34,264 nt of DNA from Folioceros fuciformis. Taxonomy: Eukaryota > Anthocerotophyta > Anthocerotopsida > Anthocerotales. Within the stretch, counting starts at the first letter, position 1, and the number at the start of each line of letters is the position of its first letter. Below are positions 1-9,300 of this stretch, piece by piece. Below the pieces are notes generated by a model. The model made no database searches. It saw only the letters and a program-made list of their open reading frames with translations, and had not been told where the DNA came from. The translations under genes and the position numbers were made by a program. The stretch lies in contig JBNGIO010005982.1 of assembly GCA_049999805.1 (NCBI GenBank), positions 20,500 through 54,763 on the forward strand, given 5' to 3'.

Positions 1-442
1 TGACGTTCTGGATGGGAAAGCACTTTTGCCCTTGTGCCTACGTCCAATGCAAGAGCAGCGTTAGAACTCATGGACAAGCAGGCAAACGCGCAAGCCACCA
101 ACCTCCGCAACAATGGAAGTCTAAAGTCACGCTTACTGTGGCAGCTGGAGGAGGACCACTACATGCCATCCGGCATGTTCACTTCGATACATTTGTGACC
201 AGGCCGAAGCATTGCACAGGAGAACTCTGAGCTGGTCCCCACGTGGTTGCGCCTGCAGGGAGCAGCTTTCTCAACCGAGCACTTCCAGCATCTGGGCAGC
301 AGTCAGAGTCCGTGATAGGCGATGCTTGACACTACACACACAAGCATCTCGAGAGCCGGCCTAACGACTCTGACTCACATCTGCGCTGCGTCTCCTTGGC
401 CCTCGCTTTGTCTAGTTGCCTGTATCTTCGTCCCAGCAACAA
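1..442. other. Left-edge stretch without a recognisable gene
   Basis: No convincing coding sequence is seen. A 72-codon open frame at 12-230 (+) has no recognisable motif and looks accidental. The part next to 443 probably contains the 3' untranslated region of the SLU7 gene, which reads leftward. Confidence 0.4.
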
Positions 443-2074
443 TTAGTTTACTTTGCGTGCCATAGCTCGCATTTGTGTCATGGGATCGTCAAAGTGGACC
501 TTCTTCAGTCTGTATGCTTCCATGTCCTCAGCAGTGACCTCGTCATTGTGGGTCACATTATACTTCCTCTTCCTCTCATCCTTTTCTTCTTTTAACCTGT
601 CATCCTCCTTCTTCAATGCATCCTTCAGCTTTTTCCTGTCGAGAGGCAGATCATCTGGCACATCTGTGCCCCATGATGCTAGGTTCTTTTCCTCTTTCGC
701 CACAGGCTTCTCCTGAACAGCCTCTTTGCGGGCAATGTTAGTTCGCATCAATTCGGCTGAAGCCTCTGCAGCTTCAATTCCTGCCTGTCCAGTACAGTAG
801 CTGTTCCGAAGAAACTGCTTACAACACTTGTAGCCCCACTGATTTTCTTTCCACCATGAACCCCAGACTGTGGTGTGGTTATTGATGAACACATCCTCTT
901 CGTACTTGCTCTTGGGTACAGCTTTCTCCTGACCCTTGACGATGCGACCTGCTCTATCGTACTCTATCTGCATCTCTGTCTGTCCCAGCAATAGCTCCAT
1001 GGGAGGTTTCTCCTGCGAGGCTGCGTTACCATACTTATCCATGATGTCGTCCTTGACCCTGGATTTCAGTTTCTCTTTCTTGATCTTGAATTCCCTATGG
1101 AGCAACTCTGCCTGAGACGGCGCCGCTTGCAAATGGATATCCTGCCCTTTCTCGTATGCCTCCCAGGCATGGATGTTGAGCTGCTTAAATTCCTGGGCCT
1201 GCCCGCTGATCCTGTTCTGGTTGTCTCCAGCGTAGAACTTCTCATTGGGATCACTGTCCGGCAATGGATCCTCCCTCATGGATCGGGTCTTCGGGTCATA
1301 GTGAGCCGAATTGGTATCAAGATTGAGGAGGTACTTAGCAGTGTCCTCCCGAATCCTAAGATTACGCACAGTTCCAGTGCTCCCTCCTCCAGTCGTCCGC
1401 ACACGCTTCTCCACCTTGGCAAAATCCATCTGCTCGCTTTCATCCACCTTGGCCTCGTCCACTTCCAGATCCTCGTCCTCTTCCTCGTCATCATCAGTGT
1501 CCTTCCCTTCCTGCTCCCCCACGCTCTTCTTGTCCGCCAGCTTCTTCAGCTGCTGTTCCTTCTGATACTTCCTCCTAGCCTCTTCCTTCATCTCATACGA
1601 GTCTATGACCCTAGCGTACGTCCCGGAATCGTATCCATTCCAGCGATCCCGCTTCCCGTCATAATCCAACTCAAAGGACTCCACCTTCTCATCGGGGGCA
1701 ATATACTTGTTAGTCCACTTGGCGCCGAACTTACGGGGCCTTTCCATACACATCTTGGACTCATGAGTCATGGCTCCACAATTTGCGCACGCCCCTTTCC
1801 TGTATTTGCTAGCCTGGAAAATCTTGGCACCTCGGTCATACCAGTCCTTGGTGTAATTCGGGTCCGACTTCCACTTCTTCTGATGCTTCAAACTTGGTTT
1901 CTCGGAATTGAGATACCAGGGCGCAGAGGACATGTACTGCGGAATGTGGGGATTGATCTCCTTGCCATCTTCATCGACCTCGGCTGGGGCAAGCCCAGCT
2001 TTCCGAGCCTCCTCTAACTCTAACTGCTTCCTGTGATCCTCCCTGGACTTGAACGCCGCCGATGCGGTCGCCAT
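443..2074 (-). CDS. SLU7: Pre-mRNA splicing factor SLU7
   Basis: SLU7 acts in the second step of nuclear pre-mRNA splicing, helping 3' splice-site choice. The frame is open without introns. I place the start at 2074 because the protein then begins MATASAAFKSREDHRK, as plant SLU7 does; a further in-frame ATG at 2086 would add four residues. The product is 543 aa, near the usual plant length. A CCHC zinc knuckle (CANCGAMTHESKMC) lies at about residues 96-109. It is followed by the conserved blocks NPHIPQYMSSAPWYLN (before the knuckle), FELDYDGKRDRWNGYD, an acidic stretch, KRVRTTGGGSTGTVRNLRIR and WGSWWKENQWGYKCC. The C-terminus is a charged, Lys/Glu-rich helix. Upstream, around 2218-2226, the minus strand has a TTGGGCC motif like the site II element of plant housekeeping promoters. 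An intronless copy could be ancestral or a retrocopy, but the frame is intact and well conserved. Confidence 0.97.
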   Translation of the reverse strand: MATASAAFKSREDHRKQLELEEARKAGLAPAEVDEDGKEINPHIPQYMSSAPWYLNSEKPSLKHQKKWKSDPNYTKDWYDRGAKIFQASKYRKGACANCGAMTHESKMCMERPRKFGAKWTNKYIAPDEKVESFELDYDGKRDRWNGYDSGTYARVIDSYEMKEEARRKYQKEQQLKKLADKKSVGEQEGKDTDDDEEEDEDLEVDEAKVDESEQMDFAKVEKRVRTTGGGSTGTVRNLRIREDTAKYLLNLDTNSAHYDPKTRSMREDPLPDSDPNEKFYAGDNQNRISGQAQEFKQLNIHAWEAYEKGQDIHLQAAPSQAELLHREFKIKKEKLKSRVKDDIMDKYGNAASQEKPPMELLLGQTEMQIEYDRAGRIVKGQEKAVPKSKYEEDVFINNHTTVWGSWWKENQWGYKCCKQFLRNSYCTGQAGIEAAEASAELMRTNIARKEAVQEKPVAKEEKNLASWGTDVPDDLPLDRKKLKDALKKEDDRLKEEKDERKRKYNVTHNDEVTAEDMEAYRLKKVHFDDPMTQMRAMARKVN

Positions 2075-2304
2075 GCCTGCTCGCAAGCTCCCTCACCTTT
2101 CACCAATCCACTACCGGCCTAAAATCCTCTCATCAACGTTTTGTTTTGAAGTACCCCTTATAGTTCTACGGTACTCTCGAGCTCAGCGCAAGAGGGCCGA
2201 AGAGGAACGAGAGCAAGTGGCCCAAAAACAAAAGACCTAATAACCGAACTCGAGCCTAGAGAGCTAGCCTCTACAAGGTCTTATCACAATTTATATATAT
2301 ATAT

Positions 2305-2404
2305 NNNNNNNNNNNNNNNNNNNNNNNNNNNNNNNNNNNNNNNNNNNNNNNNNNNNNNNNNNNNNNNNNNNNNNNNNNNNNNNNNNNNNNNNNNNNNNNN
2401 NNNN
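2305..2404. other. Assembly gap (100 N)
   Basis: Exactly 100 N, typical of a scaffold gap of unknown size. A (TA)n run ends at the left border and a pyrimidine-rich run begins shortly after the right border, so low-complexity DNA probably broke the assembly. Confidence 0.98.
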
Positions 2405-3900
2405 GCCTAGTCTTTGTTGGACCTGGGCCTATGTAGTGTCTTTTTTTCTTTTTCTTTTTCTTTTTTTTCTTTTTTTTTCCCTTTGTTATTTTTTTTCCTT
2501 TATTTTTTTTCTGTGTTTCTACTTATCATCTAAAGATAAAATATATAAATTTAGGATATAAAATTTCTTTTACTTTTATATAAACCTATGGGACATAAGA
2601 GGATTTACATGGGTTATAGAAGTTTAATTTAAAACATAATTTATGTATATACTTTTATTAAAATTAAAAATTTTAAAACTTCAATAAAAACTTGTCAAAT
2701 ACATAACTATAGTACCTATAGTAATTTGGGTTAAGATCTGTTTTTCTTTGGTGTGTGATAAAGGTATGACATATACAAGTCTACTGTTCGATCTTCACGT
2801 TCATTTACTATAATAGCATTAGGTTTGGTGTGATTTATATAGGACATAAAAATGTTCATGGTTCTTCCTTCCCTAGTTAATGCTTCATCTATTTCTCTTT
2901 TATTTTTTTTCTATAATTTTTTTTTATATTACTATCAAATTGTGACAATGCTAATGGTAGAAGATTGATACCAAAATACTTAAGGTATAGACGTGAATCA
3001 TCTTTTTGAATATCTTGTTTGATCTTGGTTTCTTTTATATTCCCATCATCACCATATTTTATATCTTTATTTCGATGAAGTACCTACCATCTTGAAAGAA
3101 TTTGGTTACCAACTATAACATAAAATTATATTTCTCCCTAAAATTATATATAATTTTTACTTATATGTATAATATGCAAATGCAATTACGTTACACCATT
3201 CCTTCATCAAAGAAGGCATAATACGTGTCTCATAACATCAATTAGATATAAGAAGAACACTTAATTATTGATATAGATATTTTAGAATAAAACAAAAAAA
3301 TCAATCAGCTATGTATATAGATGTATATCCCTATTATAGACAATGAATAGATTTTTTTCATATCCTTATGCAAGATTGCAGTAAATATAGATATGATAGT
3401 ATGTTTAAAATTTATAGGTGTACATTGAAGCGTATTTCCTTGTATCCTCCTGTAAGATCATAGGAAACAAGATATTATTAAAAAGATTAATGTGTTACTT
3501 GTATGCATTAATACACTTACTAGAAACATAAGATTTTTCATATGGTTTCTATGAGGCCATGAAAGATAAATAATTTACATTTTAAAAATAATAAAGAGAA
3601 GGATGTCGGTTTCACTCCTAGCTTAACAATAACTTTGCAAGTTGCTTTTTGACAATAATGCTTTATTGCCTATTCTGGAATGGATTAGGGATGAAGCGTT
3701 TCATTTCAATGGCTACACCTAGAGCTTGTACTTAGGTTGAAGGATATAAAATGAGATAATTTGGTCATAGCTACACCTAGAGCTTGTACTTAGGTTGAAG
3801 GAGATAAAATGAGATAATTTGGTCATAGTTTAGCGTGATGAATTCTATTGCCTCCTTCAAGAAAGGAAGGTTAGTATAACAAAAAAGGAAGTTTTGGTAG
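2405..3900. other. AT-rich gene-poor block
   Basis: This stretch is clearly richer in A and T than the flanking genes. It opens with a T/C homopolymer-like tract (about 2440-2500). No open frame of useful length, RNA gene or mobile-element protein is visible. It contains one 58-bp tandem duplication, listed separately. It may be intergenic DNA or old decayed repeats; because it follows a gap, its linkage to SLU7 rests on scaffolding. Confidence 0.6.
3712..3827. repeat. 58-bp direct tandem duplication
   Basis: Two almost identical 58-bp units (3712-3769 and 3770-3827) each begin GCTACACCTAGAGCTTGTAC and end with TTTGGTCATA. One clear difference is seen (GGATATAAAA versus GGAGATAAAA), so the duplication is young. 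Confidence 0.9.
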
Positions 3901-3931
3901 CCACCAATAGATCTCAAGTGCACCACAAGAG

Positions 3932-4381
3932 CTATAAGCTGAGGTGATGTGATGGGTAGTAAATTTTAGGGAGCATTGCTGCTGGTGATGACACTCTCTC
4001 ATATCCCCTTGGTTGCTCGTGCTTTTGCCGAACTTGGGTTTGGGCTATGGGTGTTGTAGAGTGAAGGTGGTCTAGTGTTGAAAGAACTGCCCCCTTAGCC
4101 CAAACAATGGTGGCTTCTTTAGGTTCCACTTTTAGTGGAGTAAAGCTTTGGTGACCTTTGAATCTTATCCCGTTGGTTACGTACTTGGATTCAATCTTGG
4201 GTGGCAGATTGGCTTTGCACTCCAAGGTGACCTTTGAGTCTTCCCCCACTGTCGACTGTGGAAAGGTGGACAGGTAGGCCTGATGCTGTGTAATGTGTTC
4301 GCAACTTGCAAGGATTCTTGGGATCTTGCACCATGCACTCTTAGGTGAGCCTGTCTTGTCAGTTTGTCTTCGATGAGCCAC
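3932..4381 (-). CDS. Uncharacterised open frame, 149 codons
   Basis: An open frame starting at 4381 encodes a hydrophilic protein with no recognised domain, signal peptide or membrane segment. It contains short blocks such as VTLECKANLPPKIESKYVTN that look compositionally like real protein. It lies between the AT-rich block and the C2orf81-like gene and reads away from that gene. It could be a fragment of a mobile-element protein or a chance frame; I cannot assign a function. Confidence 0.2.
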   Translation of the reverse strand: MAHRRQTDKTGSPKSAWCKIPRILASCEHITQHQAYLSTFPQSTVGEDSKVTLECKANLPPKIESKYVTNGIRFKGHQSFTPLKVEPKEATIVWAKGAVLSTLDHLHSTTPIAQTQVRQKHEQPRGYERVSSPAAMLPKIYYPSHHLSL

Positions 4382-4513
4382 CTGCTTGGAAATCGTGTTA
4401 CGATCTGACTTCTGTCAAATGAGTCCGGGATCGAGTGGGATCCGACTAAGAGCGAAAGACGCCGAAGTACGACGCAAAGATAATTGATTGCGGAGTAGGA
4501 AAAACCAAACGAT

Positions 4514-5131
4514 ATGGCGCCGAAGCAGAAAGATAGCAAGGAGGGGAAATCTGGCAGCAAAGAACTGGTAGCAGAGGGCAAGGGGCTCGGTAGCAAAATT
4601 GTTCAGAGTGCCACAGTAGATGCCCAAAAAGGCGCCAAGAGCGCTGCACCTAAGAAGGAGCAGGGGGAGCAGTTAGAGCAGGCAGGCACAGTGATAGACT
4701 ATTTGATGGACAATGTGGAGGAGCATATCCAAGATGGCGACCTGTACCCGCGCTACGTAGCCCACGCTGTATGCGTGACCGTCGCGCAGATGGTGAATAT
4801 GCTGTGTGTGGCACCTGTCAACAGGATTGAGCATTGGAACTCCGTCTGCGAGGGCAGGGTGCCATCGGAATGGGAGTGTGACCCCGAGCCTTCCTTGCCT
4901 GAAATTGATTCCTGGGCTCGGTCTGCTATCCCCTTGCTGGGAGAGAGGCTTGACGATGAAGAACGCAGTGCGTTGGTGGCGTGCAACAAGCCAGTGACCA
5001 AGCCTGACCGTAGAGGCACGGCTGGAGACTCTGGCTGGGGCAAGCTCTTCCAGGGCGCTGATCCTCTGCCCAAGCCCAGGGCTTCCAGCACTGGAACTCC
5101 TGATTTGGAGCAGCCCAGACAAACGCTCTGA
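4514..5131 (+). CDS. C2orf81-like protein (DUF4639 type), first exon or complete short form
   Basis: The first 205 residues start with a Lys/Ser/Gly-rich basic leader (MAPKQKDSKEGKSGSKELVA). A helical block VIDYLMDNVEEHIQDGDLYP follows, and then a segment that lines up with vertebrate C2orf81: a Trp, an acidic run, then PEIDSWARSAIPLL (compare TDSWAQGSVPVL in the human protein). The family is poorly studied; I associate it with ciliated lineages, which would fit motile sperm. The frame ends in TGA at 5129-5131, only 13 bases before a textbook splice donor (GGGTGAGTATC) at about 5144. Either the first exon ends earlier, or a small indel or nonsense change is present. Downstream stretches at about 5520-5750 look coding on the same strand, so the gene probably continues. 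The family assignment comes from remembered motif similarity. Confidence 0.6.
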   Translation: MAPKQKDSKEGKSGSKELVAEGKGLGSKIVQSATVDAQKGAKSAAPKKEQGEQLEQAGTVIDYLMDNVEEHIQDGDLYPRYVAHAVCVTVAQMVNMLCVAPVNRIEHWNSVCEGRVPSEWECDPEPSLPEIDSWARSAIPLLGERLDDEERSALVACNKPVTKPDRRGTAGDSGWGKLFQGADPLPKPRASSTGTPDLEQPRQTL

Positions 5132-5514
5132 CCTCGAAATTTGGGTGAGTATCGAGATTCAAATGAACAGTGGGAGCTAGCTGAAGGGCTTCCTGCCCCA
5201 GGCCCTGCTGGGAATCTCTGTAAGCGGGTCCACGATTTTGTGCATGGGCACTGACAAACCCAAGACGAAGTAAGGGTGAGAGGCGTGCTTTCCAACTGTT
5301 TTCGCCTTGCTGCCTCTGCCTCACGCATGCCGCCTCATGCTTGTAAGCCATCAGGGATCCTGTAAAATGCGTCCCAGCTCCTGGCCATGTCCCAAGCACA
5401 TCTGGGCCCCAAGCCGTCTCTTTCATGACCGGACAATTGCAGCGTTGAACGTTTTTCACTTCCAAATGCTGCACCACGCTCCGAATTACGGTCTCTCAGA
5501 GCCTGCCTCACTCA

Positions 5515-5750
5515 CTCTTCCCTCACAAGAAAGCACATCGACTTCAGATATCATCACGCTACAACGCTTCCCATCTGGCCCACTGCTCCACCCAAGGCAG
5601 AAAAGATTGTTCTTCAGCTGAAGGATATGATCATGCTGAGAGCCATGAAGGAATCGACACCACGAGGCGTACATGCTGCTACTTGTATACTTACGATCGC
5701 ACCCAAGCGTGACGCTGAGGCCTCCGATCGCCGCCTTCCCCTGGGACAGG
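5515..5750 (+). CDS. Probable downstream exon of the C2orf81-like gene
   Basis: One forward frame reads through this stretch with natural-looking protein: KHIDFRYHHATTLPIW, then PTAPPKAEKIVLQLKDMIML and RAMKESTPRG. It stays open to a splice-donor-like GGGGTGAGG near 5750. A further stretch after a pyrimidine-rich CTCCTCCCAG acceptor at about 5789, up to the TGA near 5901, may be the last exon. Both lie 3' of the C2orf81-like first exon in the same direction. Exon borders are inferred from consensus sites only. Confidence 0.4.
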
Positions 5751-5991
5751 GGTGAGGGCGTGATTCGGTACCTGCCCTCCTCCCAGCTCACAAGCTTGAC
5801 GTACAAGTGCCTGGCGAGAGTGACTAGGCTTGATGGCCATCACGGCCTCGTCTTGGTTCACCACTGCAATCTTCACACTGGGGATAACCAGAGACGGATG
5901 TGAGGAGCGTTTTGCAAGATTTGGCGGCATCATTCTTCTTTCGACGAACAGTTTGGCACCGCCGATCTGACTGATCTTTGGTGCACTAGAA

Positions 5992-6064
5992 ACTGGGCTT
6001 TGTAGCAGTTGTCTGTACAGTAGACAAGACTGGGCTTTGCAGCAGTTGTCTGTACAGTAAACAA
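5992..6064. repeat. 37-bp direct duplication
   Basis: ACTGGGCTTTGTAGCAGTTG and ACTGGGCTTTGCAGCAGTTG start at 5992 and 6029. The whole 37-bp unit, ending in TCTGTACAGTAGACAAG or its variant, is present twice in tandem. It lies just upstream of the next gene. Confidence 0.85.
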
Positions 6065-6305
6065 CCTCCTGGCGGTCCAAGTTCTGCAGTTTCATAGTTT
6101 CGAGCGGCTTCGTGCGTAACTGTAACAGTTCTGGGACCGTCGACTTCGTTGTGGGTTCAAGGCAACGCTGTGGTCTCGTATTCACTGTCTGTGCGAGTCT
6201 GTTGTCCACCAGCGTTTCTGTTCTGCAGTCTGTTGCTCTTGAAAATCAATTATCAAGAGGCTTGCCAATTGAGAGAGGCTGAACTCACTCACTACGTGTG
6301 GCAAG

Positions 6306-9300
6306 ATGCTGGACTACCGCATATTGCAAACAGCCAACCTTGTCTCAGCTGTGGCAGTAGGGCACATAACTAGTCGTCTTGCTTACCAATTTGTGATGCT
6401 TAAGAAGGTAATGCACAGGATTGGAACCTGACAGCATTTGATCGCTTTCTACCACAAACAAGAAACTGTAGCAATGCATGTGCTTTCTAGTTCCTCTCAG
6501 GAGCTAATTGAGGTATGGGAGGTGGATGCTTCGCGACAAAGGAAGGCTTTATCAGCTAGCATGAAGTGTGCCTTAGTTGACTGTGCTATCCTCCAAGCCC
6601 CATTCGTGGAAGCATCGGCTGTGAATGCTGAACATCTGAATCTTGACTTGCTGCTGGTGATTTGATCGGTCGAATGATTTTTTCAGGAAGTAGGTCTGCA
6701 GCTGTCCATGTTCTGCGGACTTTGACACAATAGTCTGTCACCACAGGTACTGGATATCCAGGGAAGATTATCTGTCCTTGGATGGGACGGTTCGACAGGT
6801 CTAAGACAGAGCTGTGGTGGGGTACAGGTAGAGAATCATAGCACTGTGACTACTTTGCACTCACGTGCATTGTTCTCTCGTGCCTTGATACTTTCCAAGG
6901 AAGGTACCGCATGTTCGTCGTATGGAAAGGGAGCACGATCATCTGGTTGCAAGGACAGGGGCCTTGAGGTACCCTCTGTGTTTTTCGGCCAGATGTAACC
7001 AACCCACCTGATTCTAGTCACACATTTTTCTTAGGGGGACTATGTGCTCCACGGTTGTCCTGTCAGAATTCACAATGCTTTAGCCTTTCAGGTCCAGCTT
7101 GGAGGTATTACGTTGGTTGGATTTTCCCATGATGCAACTTCGCTTCAAGTTCTGGTGGTTGAGTGGACAAGCGTAGGAGATGCCGAACAAAGTGTTACAT
7201 CCATTTCTAGAGCACGTGTGGCTACATGGGCTGTATGTCTTAATCTTGTGGAAATGATGCAATGCCTTATAGCTCCAAACACGTCCGAGGTTTTGGTCCT
7301 CAAAGCCTCTGCCCATACTCCAAGATTTTGTTCCAATTTCACATCCTCTTTACTTACCATCCTCTCTTCACCTATGCAGGGTCCAAGGAGCAATGCCATT
7401 ATCTTGGACGTAGCTTTCATAGGTTCTACTATAAGCAACACTGGGAGCCCTGGAAGCGTTGTGGACAGCAAGGGGCGCCCCTTGATTGGCATCTTGTCAG
7501 CTGATCATGGAAGACTTTACCCCCTATCCTCAGGTCGACTCTGGACTTGTGCTTGGGGTTGGATTTCCTTCCCACACATAGGAGGCACCTTGGAAACTGC
7601 AGTAAACGCCAGGTGGTCCCTTGTTTGAGCTCAGGCTGTGCTCACCAACCTCTGTCGGTTCAATGCTTTGCGCTGGAGTTGAGTACGATGGAAATTGTGC
7701 AAGGTCCTTGGAAAATGAGGTTCGTATGAGAAAATAAATAAATTACTCGGTTCACTTGCACGTAAGATGGCTGGTTTGTTTTTCACTTACGAGACGTTGT
7801 TCGATGTGAACCCAGCAACTTGCACCCAACCACAACTTTCCTACTACCCTGGTTCTATCAGAGTACAAGAGAATCTTTGGAGATGTGCCAGGACGATGAG
7901 GCTCCAGTAGATACGGGATTGGAACCTGGTTTAGGGATTCTGCTAATTTCCAGTACTAGCCTCTTCTTTATTGAGTCTACTGGACGCCGAATGTCTCTCG
8001 CTGTGTCTCTGGAGGGTCTGCCCACATGCTATGATTCATTGAATGAGCAGCGCCTGGTGAGAGACTGTTTGGCTACTGAAGCTCTTGTGTTCCTTAGTGG
8101 AATGAAAAAATGTCCATATGTACCAGTCTAAAGTCAAAGTTTTTCTAATGGGTATCGATTTGGAGTTGGTTCATAAAGATAATCGGTGACAGCTCTGGGA
8201 CATTGCACATTTTTGACCTAAGTGAGTGGCACAACCATCAAATGCAGCGAATTACTTTCGAGGCATCTCCATCTGCCGCAAGGGTACTTGTTTTTCTTTA
8301 TGTAAAGTGGTTCTGGATGATAAAGGATTCAGAGAGTAGATGCTCGAACATTCCTGTTGCCGTTTGAGTGGATGCGTGAATCTTGACAGATAGTCAAAGA
8401 CATTCAACTATCGCCCAGAAACGGTGAGAACTTGGCAAAGAGGGATAGATTATTCTATCTGTGCAACTTCCTTGGGAAATCCGATGTCTACACTTTACAT
8501 TCCAGTCTTGAGAAATCGCCTCCTGCTTCTGAGGAATCACGGCCCAGCATATCTGTACCTAGAGAAGATTCAATGGGAAGCACTTTGTCATCAGGATTTT
8601 CTGCTATAACCTGGACAGCAAAGAAGCTAGTGGTGGAGGCTTCATTTCTACAGACTATAGCTCCTGTTAAGGATGCACTTTCTGTTTCAGTCGGTAGTTG
8701 TGACACAGGTCTGAATTTGTTAGTCGTTACTGGTTCAGCTCCAACATCTAAGTTACAGAGGTATGGTTTTTCTGAGCCGTCATATGAAGGAAAGGTTGAA
8801 GTCAGTTCTAGGACGAAGCTAACTTGCTTGTTGTTTCTCCAAGGGGCGATTTGGCAGTCGTTTTTATTGAGGATGATCAGATGGATCTCCATGTGATTTA
8901 CTTACGATTGTCTTTACTCGTTGATTCCTTGGACATGCTTCCGTCCGCTTAATTAGAATCCTTCATTTCGCTCTAAAATCTCCTTTTGCTACTACAGATA
9001 CCTGGGCTACCACTGCTGTTGCCATTCAAAATACGATGGGAGTCCGCATCTGATACTCACCTTCTGGTTTCATATCCTGTTCAGGTACCTCAGCTGCTCT
9101 GCTGACGGAAATCTTTTTTTTGTTTTGTTTTGTACATAACGGTTTCCTGAATCAATATTTCATGTCTGCACTTGTGCTTGCTGTAGAATGTCAGCTCTGT
9201 CATCGCGTTGGCCCCAAACGATGCACCAAATCCAATGCTCGATGCTATTGATCGATGTTGCAGTACTCTTGCTATTGCCCTATTCCAGGGGGATTTACTA

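Noticed and set aside
1097-2017. 306-codon open frame on the + strand
   Set aside because: It is exactly antisense to the conserved SLU7 coding sequence and is a composition by-product; no family features.
4673-5477. Long minus-strand frames opposite the C2orf81-like exon
   Set aside because: The + strand has the family match; these frames have none.
5691-6209. 172-codon open frame on the minus strand
   Set aside because: It spans a 37-bp duplication and sits opposite likely exon sequence; no motif supports it.
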